Shown one piece after another: positions 43,960 to 55,038 of a DNA stretch of 64,000 nt. Below the pieces are notes generated by a model, which was given only the letters and a program-made list of their open reading frames with translations, had not been told where the DNA came from and made no database searches. A program made the translations under genes and the position numbers. This DNA is from Obelidium mucronatum. Taxonomy: Eukaryota > Chytridiomycota > Chytridiomycetes > Chytridiales > Chytriomycetaceae. The stretch spans positions 62,001-126,000 of the forward strand of contig JAIVFH010000061.1 of assembly GCA_025765595.1 (NCBI GenBank), in the 5' to 3' direction. How positions within the stretch are numbered: the first letter of the stretch is position 1; each line of letters starts with the position of its first letter.

Positions 43960-45322
43960 ATTTGTTTTGGGGGCGAACTTGAGAGGGGTCTGTGCTGTTT
44001 CTTGATACGTGTTGTTGTTGTCTTTGTCGTTCAGGTTGTTTTGGTTGAGCAGGGACATCAGAAGGGCTGGATGTACGAGAATCGACTGGAATAAAATAAG
44101 AAATAGGGGGAGGTTGGAGTATTGGTGGGGCTGGTGTGACAGGTAGCAGTGTTACTGGTTTGAATGTCTCCCTTGAAGACGACGCGGAAGAGGAGACAGA
44201 AACAGAACGCGACGACTGGGACCGACTCTGAGAACGAGTTTGATGACGTTGACGTTGAGACGATTGTAAAGATGGATTCAAATGTGTATGGACTTGCGTG
44301 ACAAGCGCTTGAAGCGAAGGGCGATCCGCTGGATTTTTTGAAAGCAAGTGGTGAATTGTTGAGTGGAGGAATTTTGAGAAGGGAGGTTTCGTTGCTGAAG
44401 AAGTGGGAATAGGAGACGGGAAAGGCTCGGGATTTTCTGTTGTGATTTTCGTGAGGAGTAGAGGGAGGGATGGGGCTTGGAATGGATACTTTGACGTGGC
44501 CATTTCGTACTAAAAAAAAATCAAAGAAAAAAATTATTGAAAAAGTCTGTGAGTATATTGGCGCATTATTCTTTTTTACCAAAAGGCAACCGAGGGACCA
44601 CATGTCAGAGCTCCAGCTGTACGGCTTTCCGCTGCATACTTCGGGAGACATTGAGTTCGGGGTGCCAACCGAAGTGGTTGCAAGATCCAGACGAGATTTG
44701 AATTGTCTGGCTATCCCAAAGTCTCCCAATTTGATATTCTGTTTTCAAAGTAAAAAATTTGTGTAAAAGGTTTCTTGTGTGGAAGAAGAAAACGATGAAG
44801 AAAAACCTTTTGGTTCTTGTCAAGAAAAACGTTTTTGCTTTTAATGTCCCGATGTAGAATTTTGAGTGCATGCAAGTGAGAAAGGGCACTCAATATTTGG
44901 TCAAAGAGAGACCAGATTTCTGGTTCAAGTAGTCCTGTTAATTTGTTTTTTGGTTTGTACAATAACGGTTGGAAACCTAAAAGATAAAACCTAACCATTT
45001 GGAGGATTGCCGTCAGAAGAATTCCGTCTCAAATAGCCATGCAAAGTCACCGCCCTCGCAGAACGGCGTGACAAGGTATAAACAGGAATCCACAGTGAAT
45101 GCATCGACCAGAAACAGAATATTGGAGTGGGACGGAATCGACTTGAGCAGTCTGTATTCCTTGATTGCCGAGTCACGCTCGTATGCAGGCAGGTTCTTGA
45201 GATTGATTATCTTTGCGCAGTATTTTCTGTGGTGGTGATGATCACTTGCATCTTCTGGCAGCAATGCGTTTGACGACGCAGCTGCTTCCTCGGCCGACAG
45301 TTTTCCCTATTTTCCACTTCAT
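43670..45322 (-). CDS. NEK (NIMA)-like protein kinase
   Basis: Start MKWKIGKTVGRGSSCVV gives the Gly-rich loop; YCAKIINLKNL carries the catalytic Lys. Next are SIPSHSNILFLVDAFTVDSC, LSHLHALKILHRDIKSKN with HRD, LGDFGIAR with DFG, and TTSVGTPNSMSPEVCSGKPY. YSWSSDMWSLGCLLYEMATS closes the C-lobe. The pattern is of NEK kinases, which act in mitotic entry and cilium/basal-body control. The segment usually GTPYYLSPE reads GTPNSMSPE. The tail is long, Ser/Arg/Gln- and Asn-rich, and ends in a coiled coil and DLRDAYDVSFV. A frame change near 45270 joins the Gly loop to the Lys block. At least three introns. Its 3' end is duplicated to the left. Confidence 0.8.
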
Positions 45323-45440
45323 TCTCATGCTATTTTATTTTTCTTTTTATGCAAATACGTACTTATTTTATTTCGAGGGTTCTCCTTTTTGCACGATTTC
45401 CAAACACATTTCCAAACACGTCACCCACCAGCCAAAAACA
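45323..45440. promoter_or_regulatory. divergent promoter, kinase and m-AAA protease
   Basis: About 118 bp between two divergent start codons, containing ATTTTATTTTTC and TTATTTTATTTCGAGGG AT-rich stretches. No specific factor site was recognised. Confidence 0.4.
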
Positions 45441-48212
45441 ATGAATGCGCGCCGCCTTGCTTCGACGGCCGCCGCTGCAACGACGCGGCGGCTTCTGCGC
45501 AGCGCCAATGCCGAACTTTGCGCGCCAGCTGAAGCGCCGCCAGCTTCAAGCGCCGCGGGTCTGCGCAGCCTGCGAAGCGCCGGCGCCGGGCTGCTGCAGA
45601 CGGCGGCGCCGAAGGGCTTCGGGTCGTTCTTCAACAAGGAGGGAAAAGGCGGAAAAGGAGAGAGAAAAAGAGAAGAAGGACGCCGCCGCGAGCGAGTCCG
45701 GGGGCGGCGATCGCAAGGAGCCCGAGTCCGAGGACACGAAGAAGCCCAAGGAGCCCAAGGAAGAACAGGAGGAGGAGCAGGAGGAACAGCCGCGGAAGAG
45801 TACGTGTCTGCTTGCTGCGGGTTCAACAACTCAACTCAACTCAACTCTACTCTACCCCACTCTCTACCCCCAGAACGTAACTCAAAGAAGCCTCCGCCTC
45901 AGCCAGATCACATTGAAATCTTTTCCTTCAAACTCAACTCGCAACATGTCTACTATGCCGTTTCTTCTGCCTTTATTGTTGCCTACTTTTTGTCTACTCA
46001 ACCATCATCAGAGCCAATCACATGGCACCAGTTTCGAGTAGAGATGCTGGATAAAGGGTGAGTTTCTCTGTGGTTTTTTTTTATTACGTTGCAGTGGGTG
46101 GCGGAGGGAGTGGTCTCTCGATGGAATTTCAAATACTTGTTTTTCGGGCATTACTAACAACACCCTTTGTACTTCAGATTCGTAGAATCTTTGCAAGTCG
46201 TCAACAGAGGAACCGTACGAGTCTACCTCCGTCCCGACGCTCCCATGCGTGGATCAACACCTGCCAACGGATCCGGATTCCACTTTACAATTGGCTCCGT
46301 CGACTCTTTTGAACGAAACCTTGAACTCGCTCAACGTGAACTCGGTATCCCAACCAAAGAACGTATTCCCGTCTCCTTCACAAACGAAACTTCCATGCTC
46401 AATGTTGTCCTCAACTTTGCCCCCACATTGCTTTTACTCGGTGGCCTCGTGTGGATGAGTCGTCGTGCGGGTGGTGCTGGTGGTGGCGGTGCTGGTGGTG
46501 CGAATGGGATCTTTGGAATCGGGAAAAGTAGAGCAAAGTTGTTTAACCAGGAAACTGATGTGAAAGTAAAGTTTAAGGATGTGGCTGGAATGGATGAAGC
46601 AAAGGAAGAAATTATGGAGTTTGTCAAGTTTTTGAAGGATCCAGAGATTTATGAGCGATTGGGGGCAAAGATTCCAAAGGGTGCTGTTTTGTCTGGGTAA
46701 GATTTTTCGCATTCGTTCTTCTCTCGTCGAAAGCGAGCTCGCTGAAGGCGAATCCGAAGGCGAGATTGTTCTTTTTGCCTTTCTTTTTGTCTTACTCTCG
46801 CCTTCCTTCTTTTTTATGTCTTTTTATCCTTCACCCTATATTTCATGCCATCAACTGATATCATTCGTATAGACCACCTGGTACCGGTAAAACCCTCCTT
46901 GCCAAAGCCACAGCCGGTGAAGCCGGCGTCGCATTCCTCTCCGTCTCAGGTTCCGAATTTGTCGAAATGTTTGTCGGTGTTGGATCCTCCCGCGTCCGCG
47001 ACCTCTTTGCAAACGCCAAAAAAATGGCCCCCGCCATCATCTTCATTGACGAAATCGACGCAATCGGTAAAGCCCGTGGAAAAGGAGGAATGACTGGCGG
47101 AAACGACGAACGCGAAAGCACATTAAACCAACTCCTTGTCGAAATGGATGGATTCGGATCCAGCGAACACGTTGTCGTGTTGGCAGGTACAAACAGACCC
47201 GACGTGCTCGACCCAGCGCTCTTGAGACCCGGCCGATTCGACCGTCACATTACAATCGACAGACCCGATATCAAGGGCCGCGTGGACATTTTCAAGGTTC
47301 ACTTGAAACCAATCAAAACCACTGAAAACGTGGAAAACCTGGCCAAAAAGCTGAGTGCCTTGACACCCGGCTTTGCAGGTGCCGATATCCATAACGTCTG
47401 CAACGAAGCCGCCTTGATCGCCGCCCGCCTCAACGCCGACACTGTCGCCGAAAAGCACTTTGAAATGGCCATTGAACGCGTGATTGCCGGTCTCGAAAAG
47501 AAATCCAAAGTCTTGAGTCCCGCGGAAAAAAAGATTGTCGCGTACCATGAGGCGGGGCATGCTGTGATTGGATGGTTCTTGGAACACGCGAACCCGCTCT
47601 TGAAGGTTTCCATTATCCCGCGTGGGAGCGCGGCGCTTGGGTATGCGCAGTATTTGCCGCAGGACCAGCATTTGCATTCCAAGGAACAGTTTTTGGATAT
47701 GATGTGTATGACGCTGGGAGGCCGTGTTGCGGAGCAAGTGTTTTTCAATAGTATTACGACGGGGGCGAGTGATGACTTGCAGAAGGTGACAAAGATGGCG
47801 TATGGGCAGGTTGCGACGTATGGAATGAATGAGGTTGTGGGTACCCTGTCGTATTCTCGACCGGATCAGGAACAGCAGTTTGTGAAGCCGTATTCTGAGG
47901 AGACTGCGAGAATGATTGATGAGGAAGTGAGGAAGCTTGTGGCGGGGGCTTATCAACGGACAGTTGAGTTGATGACGGAGAAGAAACCTCAGGTGGAGTT
48001 GATTGCGCAGCGGTTATTGGAGAAGGAGGTTCTGGGGCGGGAGGATATGATTGCGCTCTTGGGTCCAAGGTAAGCAAGAACTCGTTGGTTTGTTTTAGGT
48101 AAGTCTAAAAAATTCCTCACCTTGTTTTCACAGACCTCACGGGGAGCATGGAATTGCTGTGGAGTATCTTGGAAGCACAAAGAAGGAATATGTTGAATCT
48201 GAATCGAAATGA
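45441..48212 (+). CDS. mitochondrial m-AAA metalloprotease (Afg3/Yta12-type FtsH)
   Basis: Inner-membrane AAA protease for quality control and protein maturation. An Ala/Arg-rich presequence ([20 protein letters not shown]) leads to a Lys/Glu-rich linker. Then come a helix [11 protein letters not shown], the intermembrane domain [17 protein letters not shown], and a second helix [18 protein letters not shown]. The AAA module has [20 protein letters not shown], Walker [19 protein letters not shown] (split by an intron), Walker [12 protein letters not shown] and the SRH region RPGRFDRHI. The zinc site HEAGH is in [14 protein letters not shown]. It ends [16 protein letters not shown]. Exons from 46167 on are frame-intact. 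One frame change is needed in the Lys/Glu linker near 45650. The intron at 46697-46871 holds two degenerate GAAGGC hairpin-like motifs. Confidence 0.95.
46728..46772. repeat. degenerate hairpin elements in m-AAA protease intron
   Basis: The stretch GCGAGCTCGCTGAAGGCGAA then TCCGAAGGCGAG sits in an intron otherwise made of T/C-rich DNA. The motifs resemble the GCCGAAGGC hairpins of hutI and hutG, with weaker stems. The GAA loop is again on the sense strand. Confidence 0.55.
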
Positions 48213-48347
48213 AAGCATGGGTAGTTTGTTGGGGGGCGGGTTTTTCCTTGTTGTCATATTATTTCCCAGGAAATAAAAAAATTTCTCATATACTTGAAAC
48301 TTAGCAATATTGCCATGGTTTATTCCATATAAAAAATGATTTTATTG

Positions 48348-49805
48348 TTAAACTTTAATTCTCTTAATTGGGTTACTCTTGGTTTTGCAGTCTTCATTCT
48401 CACGAACCGTATCCGCATTCAACGCGACTTTCATTCCAATCAACACCATATACGCCATCGAAATCAACGCATAAGAACCAATCGCCAACGTATTCATTGC
48501 TTCAATCCCTTGAAATCTACTAACCCCAAAAAGAAGAACAGACGCAATCCCAAGACTACACGTGGCAGCCCCGAACCGAGAAACAATCAAGAACCTGGGC
48601 ACGATTTCAACTGTATTATCAACGCGAGTCTTTGTTCGAATGTACAGCGTAAACGCCGTCGTCAAGAATCGCATCAAACAGAATCGTCCAAACCCCCGCA
48701 ACCGCTGGAAAAAGCGTAAACAGCAGAGCAAGCACTTCCGAAAAGAGACCGAAATTCATGAGAATCGGTGGAACCACCTGAGGAATCAAAACCAACGGCG
48801 ACAGGTACGAAACACTGAAATTGAGAACACGGCTGAACCATGGAGCTACGACGACATCCACCACGTTCTTGCTTCTGCCCCAACTGTATTTAATGTAAAA
48901 CAGTTCAAAGAGGCTGAGGAATATGTATTGTCCAATGTTTGCGTATTTGACTTGGAGGTTGTTGAAGGAGAAGAGAAAGTCGGATAGCATTCCAATTAAT
49001 GAAGCGCCGATAATGAATAGTTGCGCGTTGAATGGAGTCAAGACTTTTTTCCAGTATACTTTGATTGATGAAAAGGAAGTAGGAGGGGCACCTGGACCGT
49101 TACCACCACCAGGCATTACCGCTGACGCGTGACCCCTCCTCCTTCTTACCAACCACCGCCTCCTCAACATGGAAACTGAAATACAAGAAATACAGAAACG
49201 TTCCCGAGGAAAGCGCAACCAACACAGCCAACGCGCCCACACGGACTTGGTTTCTGAACTGGAAGGGCGAGGCTTCAGTCGATGTGATCCACGCGGGAGG
49301 GATAACCGGGGTGTTGTTGCTGTTGTTCCCAGTGTTGAGGTAATACAAGGGATAAAATGAATTTGTAGCAGAACCACCACCACCACAGACTGAAGTTTCA
49401 CAGAGAGTTTGAGAGCCGCATAGACTTTTGTTTACTTGACTCGCGCTGAAGAGGAGGGTTTCAGGGGTGTTGCTGCACGTGCAACATGTGAAGATGGAGT
49501 TTACAGATTGGACATGCGAAAAAAACACGTAAAGCGACGACGAAGAAGTGTTGGAGCTGGTGAGGATGGTAGATGAGGAGCAGTAGTCGGTGCACATTGT
49601 GGGGGAGACTTTGATTGCCTTTCCAAAACACTTGTTTACGAAAGCCAAGTCACCAGTGTAGCATCCTAAACAAGTTTGAGCGCGTAAATAATTGATAAGT
49701 ACGTCACGTTTATATCTAGTAGAAGACGGGAAGGCAAACAAGCCAGAAAGCGAAATTGACACTAGGACTTATAAGGTTTGTACAAACGTTCTCACCAAGG
49801 TACAT
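48348..49805 (-). CDS. seven-helix membrane protein with Cys-rich ectodomain, member C
   Basis: Tiny first exon MYLG, then after an intron CYTGDLAFVNKCFGKAIKV opens a Cys-rich extracellular domain (CTDYCSSSTI, FTCCTCSN, SLCGSQTLCETSVCGGGG). The membrane part starts GALAVLVALSSGTFLYFLYF. It continues TPFNAQLFIIGASLIGM, LFYIKYSWGRSKNVVDVVV, YLSPLVLIPQVVPPILM, LTTAFTLYIRTKTR, RFLIVSRFGAATCSLGIASV and LIGMKVALNADTVREN. These motifs equal those of the LRR receptors at 29.8-35.8 kb, so it is the same membrane family with another ectodomain. A frame change is needed near 48720. Likely receptor; ligand unknown. Confidence 0.8.
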
Positions 49806-49888
49806 TTAGGCTGTTGAGACGGATTTACAGGTGGAAAAACTGCAGATTTACAAAAAAAAGCATGTTTTCATTCCCAAAAAAAAGCCCT

Positions 49889-52065
49889 CTATTCTTTTCC
49901 TCCTTTTTTTTTTATGGATATTTCACGGCGACGAGACCCTGAAAGTTGATACAAAACCGTATTCTTGGACCCCCCATACGAACTCGCCCTTACAACCCCC
50001 AAATCAGGATTCCCCGAAAGATCCCATTCAACCAATTTGACAAGCAACCCCAGCTCCTTTGGAACAGTTCCAGAAAGCAAATTCCCATTCAACTTCAAAA
50101 CTTGGATATTCTTGAACCCCACAAACTCACTTGGGATGGGTCCTTGGAATCGATTCCCACCCAAATCCAAGTGTTTCAAGGTTGTCAAAAGTCTCTTGGA
50201 GGTAAAGATGGGTAAAAGGCCAGTGAATCCACAATTGCTTAGTTTTATGATTGTCAGTGCTGGAACAGTCAAATACGTGGGTAGGGGAAGGGTTGGTTGA
50301 ATTGGATGCCGCTCAGTTCCAAGTATTTAAGCTTTTGGAGCTGGAGTGGCGCCAGATTCTGAAGAGATTCGGGGCTGGGTGCTTGTAATCGTGTGTTTGA
50401 TGCGGAAAGTTTGCGTAGTCTTTTGAGCGTGAAAAATTGTGATAGTGAGCCCGATAGAAGCTCGTTATCGTCGATTATAAAATTAATGAGCTGTGATTCG
50501 GTAACGGGTGGTGGCAAGTCTCCAAGAAATTGATTGTTGTTTGCTTCCAAAGAATTAACTGGAAGGTAGCAAATCAAGAGGTAGGGTTCCGGTGAGTCGA
50601 TTGTGTCCCAAATGTAAAGTTTCGAGACGATTTAGCTGAGAAAAAGACGCTGGAAGTATTCCAGAAAGTTGATTATTTTCCAAGTACAATGCCTGGAGCG
50701 ATAAAAGATTGCCCAGCTCTGGGGGGATTGCACCGTCCAAACGATTGAAACTCAAGTCAAGAGTTCGAAGAGATGATAGATTTCCCAGCTCCACCGGAAT
50801 ATGGCCCTGTAACTGATTGCCGGACAGACAAAGGTGATGTAGGGACTTAAGTCGACCTACGGTACTTTTAAAAGGTAAAGTTTCGAGATTTTTTAGCTGA
50901 GAAAAAGTAGCTGGAAGTGTTCCAGAAAGTTGATTATTTTCCAAGTACAATGCCTCGAGCGATAAAAGATTGCCCAACTCTGGGGGGATTGAACCGTCTA
51001 AGCGATTGCCACTCAATTCAAGAGATCGAAGAGAGGACAGATTTCCCAGTTCCGCCGGAATATGGCCCTGTAACTGATTATCGGTCAGACAAAGATGTTC
51101 CAGGGAGTTGAGTCGACCTACAATATTTTTAAAAGGCACGACTTCCACCACAACGATTACGTACCTAGCTCCGGCGGAATTCGCATAATTTGGTTGCTGT
51201 TACAGTCGATAGTCACAATTCGGGCCAAATTTCCAAACTCGGAAGGTATCACTGATATTCGATTACTTTTCAAGCATAACATCCTGAGACGAGCCATGTT
51301 CGCAATTTCTGAAGGAATATCGGTGATTTGATTGCGGTCCAACAACAATACCTCCAAATTCTTGAGATTCGCAATATCTCGTGGAACGCTACCAGAGATC
51401 GAGTTATCAGTCAGATCAAGCGATACCAAGTTGGAAATCTCTGAAACGGTAGTTGGAAACTCTTTGAAAGCATTGTATTGTAAACGCAGCGTTTGCAACT
51501 GAACCAAGCCTGAAAGCTGAGGTGAGACAGGATATCTTATTGCTAGTCAACAGCAAAACGCGGCAGCTTGTGAAGACTATTCAACTCAGCCGGAAGATGA
51601 GTTAAACGGCCATAAGTAACAGACAGAAATTCCAGATTCTTCAAGTTCCCAAACTGAAGCTGGGAGTGAGCCACAAAATCCGACTGAATCCAGATCCAAT
51701 GAGACCAAATTCACTAGATTTTCCAACTGTGAGGGAATGTGTGGACGGAATGGGTCCTTGTAGTGGTCTCGTCTTAAACGAAGGGTATCCTTGTCGAACG
51801 ATACGATGTATCTGTCAAAGAACACTTGCTGGTGGATGTCCAACCACAGCAGCCAATCCAGGCTTTTATAGCGGTCGTGTGTTTCCAAAAGGCTAGCGCC
51901 ATAGTTCTTGTAGTGGTGTGGTATGAATCGAGAAAGGTTTGCCACAGCAAAGGCGTAGCTTGTGATTGTAGCATGCACCGAGCGGCACAGAAGCAGATAG
52001 CGAGGAATAAGATCGGGGTGGATCCAAAGGAAGATCTGGAAGTAGACATCGGCGGAGATGTGCAT
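49889..52065 (-). CDS. F-box-like protein with plant-type LRRs
   Basis: The start MHISADVYFQIFLWIHPDLI runs into PRYLLLCRSVHATITSY, an F-box-like pattern. A spacer with LLWLDIHQQVFFDRY follows. Then about sixteen LRRs appear, beginning LENLVNLVSLDLDSVGFCGS and LRLQYNAFKEFPTTVSEISN. Later repeats are of the IPxELGNLxSLxxLxLxxN class. There is no signal peptide or membrane helix, so it is probably intracellular, unlike the LRR receptors nearby. It may be a ubiquitin-ligase adaptor. Frame changes or short introns are needed near 51150-51600 and 50270-50580. The C-terminus is unresolved: LRR-like reading continues to about 49950. Confidence 0.65.
50625..51150 (-). repeat. internal tandem duplication of LRR block
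   Basis: Two adjacent segments of about 265 bp (roughly 50625-50885 and 50890-51150) are very similar. Each encodes VGRL.SL.HLCL..NQLQGHI, P.ELGNLSSLR.L, NRLDG.IPPELGNLLSL and ALYLENNQLSG.LPA.FSQL. This is a recent gain of three to four LRRs inside the F-box/LRR gene. Confidence 0.9.
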
Positions 52066-52232
52066 GATGATGTGTGAGTCAATATTTATGATTGAGTTTT
52101 ATTGAACCACTGATGAATCACAACCATTTTAATCTTTGTCTTGCAAAGACCACACAGGAAACTTGTTCCTGAAGCAAATCGACTGAGTGTCCACAGATCG
52201 CTTGCGGTTTTTGGTTCGGCTCTTTGTTTTAT

Positions 52233-53607
52233 TCATGATTGTGACATTGCAGAAACCTGTCCCGATACAACAACAGAATGCTCCTTGACGCTTGCTGATG
52301 CTCCACTCTTTCCCCCAGCAACCGCCTTTGCCTTTTCAATAGCACTCTCCTTTTCCTTCTTCTCAAGTTTCTGGTTCCGATGCAACGCCCACTTCAACGC
52401 AATCATCACAATGTAAATCGCCAGCAAGAACGCCAAAGACCCAATCGCGACTCCGTTCCCAAGATCAGCAGGAAGCGGCGCACTCAGTGCAAACAAGAGC
52501 ACCGAAATGATTCCACAAATACAAGACACTTTCCCATAGCTTGCCACAATCAGTAGCTTTGCAGACACATTACTGGCTGACGCATCGCACATTTCGCGTA
52601 TATAGGTTATGAATGCATACAAGAGAAGCGTGTCGAATGTAACTGTAAATCCCCCAGCTGCCCCCGCCAAAACTCCTGAAAAAAGCTTTCCACGACCACG
52701 CGTGATAACATTGGCCTGAACAAGGAACGATGGAATCGCCTGAGGAAGAAACAGCATGATTGGAGCATAGGCGACAAATACTTTCATAACCTTATACTTG
52801 AATGTGCTAAAGACGGTTTCCACAACGCTGTGGCTCCTTCCCCAAGAGTATTGTAGCGTAAACTGTTTCGAAAATCGCGAGCGAGAGGTATTGTAAGAAT
52901 GCAAGCTCCTTGATAGACAATATCAGGCTTAGATAGCCCGCGAATATCCCTACTACGCTTAGTCCTATCAGCAGCAGCTGTATGTTGAATGAAGATCGTA
53001 GCCTCTTCGTGAATCCATCTTGAACAATAGCGATTCCAATAAATGCAAATAGTGTCAAAGTACTCAATACAATAAATATCCAAATGATAATAACTAGACA
53101 ATAAGCAGCAAACGTGAGCGGGGGATTACTAGAAATTGGCGTTGTGGATGTTGTATTATCAGATGATGTTGACGCGATGGTTGCTGCTTCTGCCAACTGA
53201 TTGATCGAATAAACCGAGTAATACGCCAGCTGCCCGCTTTCATCATCTAAAAGACTCGGACCACATGTCCCATTTGATGTACAGTTATTGTAGCAAATCG
53301 TGTCATTGAATCGAACTGGATTCTCAAAAGGTTTGCCTGTACAACATGTGAGATTATACTTGTTTTGTTGAAAAGAATCGACAGCTGTTATTGCGAAAGA
53401 GACGGCTTTTGAGGAATGGCAAAGATCAGTCAATGGAGTTGTTGATGGAGTCAAGTTTTTGAAGCTTGCGAAACCATCACAATTTCCAGCTGAAATGACC
53501 CCATGGAAGCAACCTAAACTCAAAAAAAAAACTATCAGCTTTCAATATGAACCATGGATCAAGGAGTAGTCGACGGGGTGCCTTCAACACATACCAATGT
53601 ATTGCAT
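52233..53607 (-). CDS. seven-helix membrane protein with Cys-rich ectodomain, member D
   Basis: First exon MQYIG, then GCFHGVISAGNCDGFASFKN starts an ectodomain with LTDLCHSSKAVSF, NLTCCTGKPF, ICYNNCTSNGTCG and several N-glycosylation motifs. The membrane domain has LVIIIWIFIVLSTLTLFAF, RSSFNIQLLLIGLSVVGIF, TLQYSWGRSHSVVETVF, YAPIMLFLPQAIPSFLV, FDTLLLYAFITYIREM, KLLIVASYGKVSCICGIIS and IALKWALHRNQKLEKKEKES. The tail is Lys/Glu/Ala-rich and ends VVVSGQVSAMSQS. One extra base near 52865 breaks the frame just before YSWGRS. Closest relative in the window is member E. Confidence 0.83.
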
Positions 53608-53674
53608 CACGTTGTTGTTTTTGAACAATGGAATTCAAAGGAAATCACAAATCTAGACACACGTATATATTCCA

Positions 53675-53731
53675 AAAAAAAAAAAAAAAAAAAAAAAAAA
53701 CAGCCAAAAACCAAATGCAAAAAAAAAAAAA
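53675..53731. repeat. poly-A tracts between members D and E
   Basis: Two A runs of about 26 and 12 bases flank a short spacer between the member D start (53607) and the member E stop (53763). They are simple homopolymers and likely of uncertain length. Confidence 0.75.
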
Positions 53732-53762
53732 TCACATCTTCACGCATCACAACCCATCCTCC

Positions 53763-55038
53763 TCACCCTTGCGACGCAGACGGAGTCTTCACAGAACCCG
53801 AAGCCCTCCCCCCACCCGATATCATCCTCGCATGCTCAATCGCACTCTCCTTCCTACTCGTCTCTCGAATATGATTCACATGCAACGACACCTTCATCCC
53901 CACCAAAACGCAATAAAGCACCTCTAAAACCGCAAACGAAACAATCCCCACCGTCTGCACCAACTCATCTTTAAACGCATAACTCAGACTAAACAGAATC
54001 ACCGCAAGAATCCCAAAACTCGTTGCGAAAATGCCATACCGCGAAACAATCACCAACCGCGGACACGCTAAAAAAGCAGACACGTTCTCCATATCGCGGA
54101 CATATTTAATGAATGAATATAACAAAATCGCGTCAAATGTGATTGTGAAGCCGGCCGCGGTTCCTGTCAAGACCCCTGTAAACAGTTTCCCCTTGTTTTT
54201 TGATATCACGTCGGCTTGGACGAGGATGGAGGGGATGAATTGTGGGAGCAGCGCGATCGGGGATAGGTAGACAAATGTTTTAATGACATTGTAGAATGTC
54301 ATGCTGAATACAGAGCTCACGACGCTGTGGCTTCGACTCCACTGAGTATTGCAGTGTAAACGTTTCGTAGATTGCTAGAGAGAGGTATTGCAGGAATATA
54401 AGCTCCGTGTATGACATTACTAAGGCCAGGTATCCCGTAAACATTCCAACTGTGCTGATTCCTGTGATGAATAGTTGTATGTTGAATGGAGACGTGAGCT
54501 TCTTTTTGATTGGCTCGTTTTGGTATGCCGTGAAACAGATGAAGAATAGAAACACCAAGGCGCTGATTATAATAAGTGCTTGGAGCGCCAATGCATTTCC
54601 TTGGGCGAGTTTGGAAAGCGGCGAGGCAGGGAACTAAAGAAGGTTGCGTTCGACATTGTTTCTGTTGTTGCGCCATTTTCAAGCAAAGAGGGTCCCACGG
54701 CATAAACCGAGTAATAAAGTGTGTTTGAAGTGGATGAAGATTGGCAATAGGAGCGATCTACTTGTCCACCGCCTCCCGTGGCGTCGATAGCGAAACTTGA
54801 GCAGCACGAGACATAGAAACTGGCTGTTTGATTCTTATTTCCACGCGTCGTTACTGCATAATTGCCCCCATTTGACGCGTCACAGAGATCCGCCAATGGG
54901 GAATCCGGAACCGAAACACTCGCAAACGGGCCACAGCTGGATTCGATAATACTTTGGAAGCAGCCTACAAATAAGGAATTAGTACCACCAGAAGGCAGAC
55001 TGCCTTTTTGAAGTTGGAATCTTACCAATATACTTCAT
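53763..55038 (-). CDS. seven-helix membrane protein with Cys-rich ectodomain, member E
   Basis: First exon MKYIG, then GCFQSIIESSCGPFASVSVP and LADLCDASNGGNYAV, SFYVSCCSSFAID, and TLYYSVYAVGPSLLENGATT parallel to member D (LAYYSVYSINQLAEAATIAS). The membrane part has LIIISALVFLFFICF, SPFNIQLFITGISTVGMF, TLQYSWSRSHSVVSSVF, YLSPIALLPQFIPSILV, FDAILLYSFIKYVRDM, RLVIVSRYGIFATSFGILA and VGMKVSLHVNHIRETSRKES. It ends SVKTPSASQG. A one-base change is needed near 54342, in the same motif region as in member D. Start exon and intron position match C and D. Confidence 0.83.

Larger units (their letters stand above)
41045..44290. repeat. tandem segmental duplication, two units of about 1.6 kb
   Basis: Unit A (about 41045-42630) and unit B (about 42660-44290) are highly similar in the same orientation. 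Each holds an F-box-like gene and the 3' end of the kinase gene that continues only in unit B. At the internal join (about 42628) kinase sequence switches abruptly to the AATAAAATTTACAACGCGAA stretch that starts the next unit's 3' flank. Unit A therefore arose as a copy inserted beside the original locus. The kinase tail in A has lost the CAA-repeat segment seen in B near 43920-43960. Confidence 0.9.

Noticed and set aside
52807..53101. Alternative minus-strand frames overlapping 7TM member D
   Set aside because: They are shifted readings of the same gene caused by the one-base break before YSWGRS; only the conserved frame matches members C and E.
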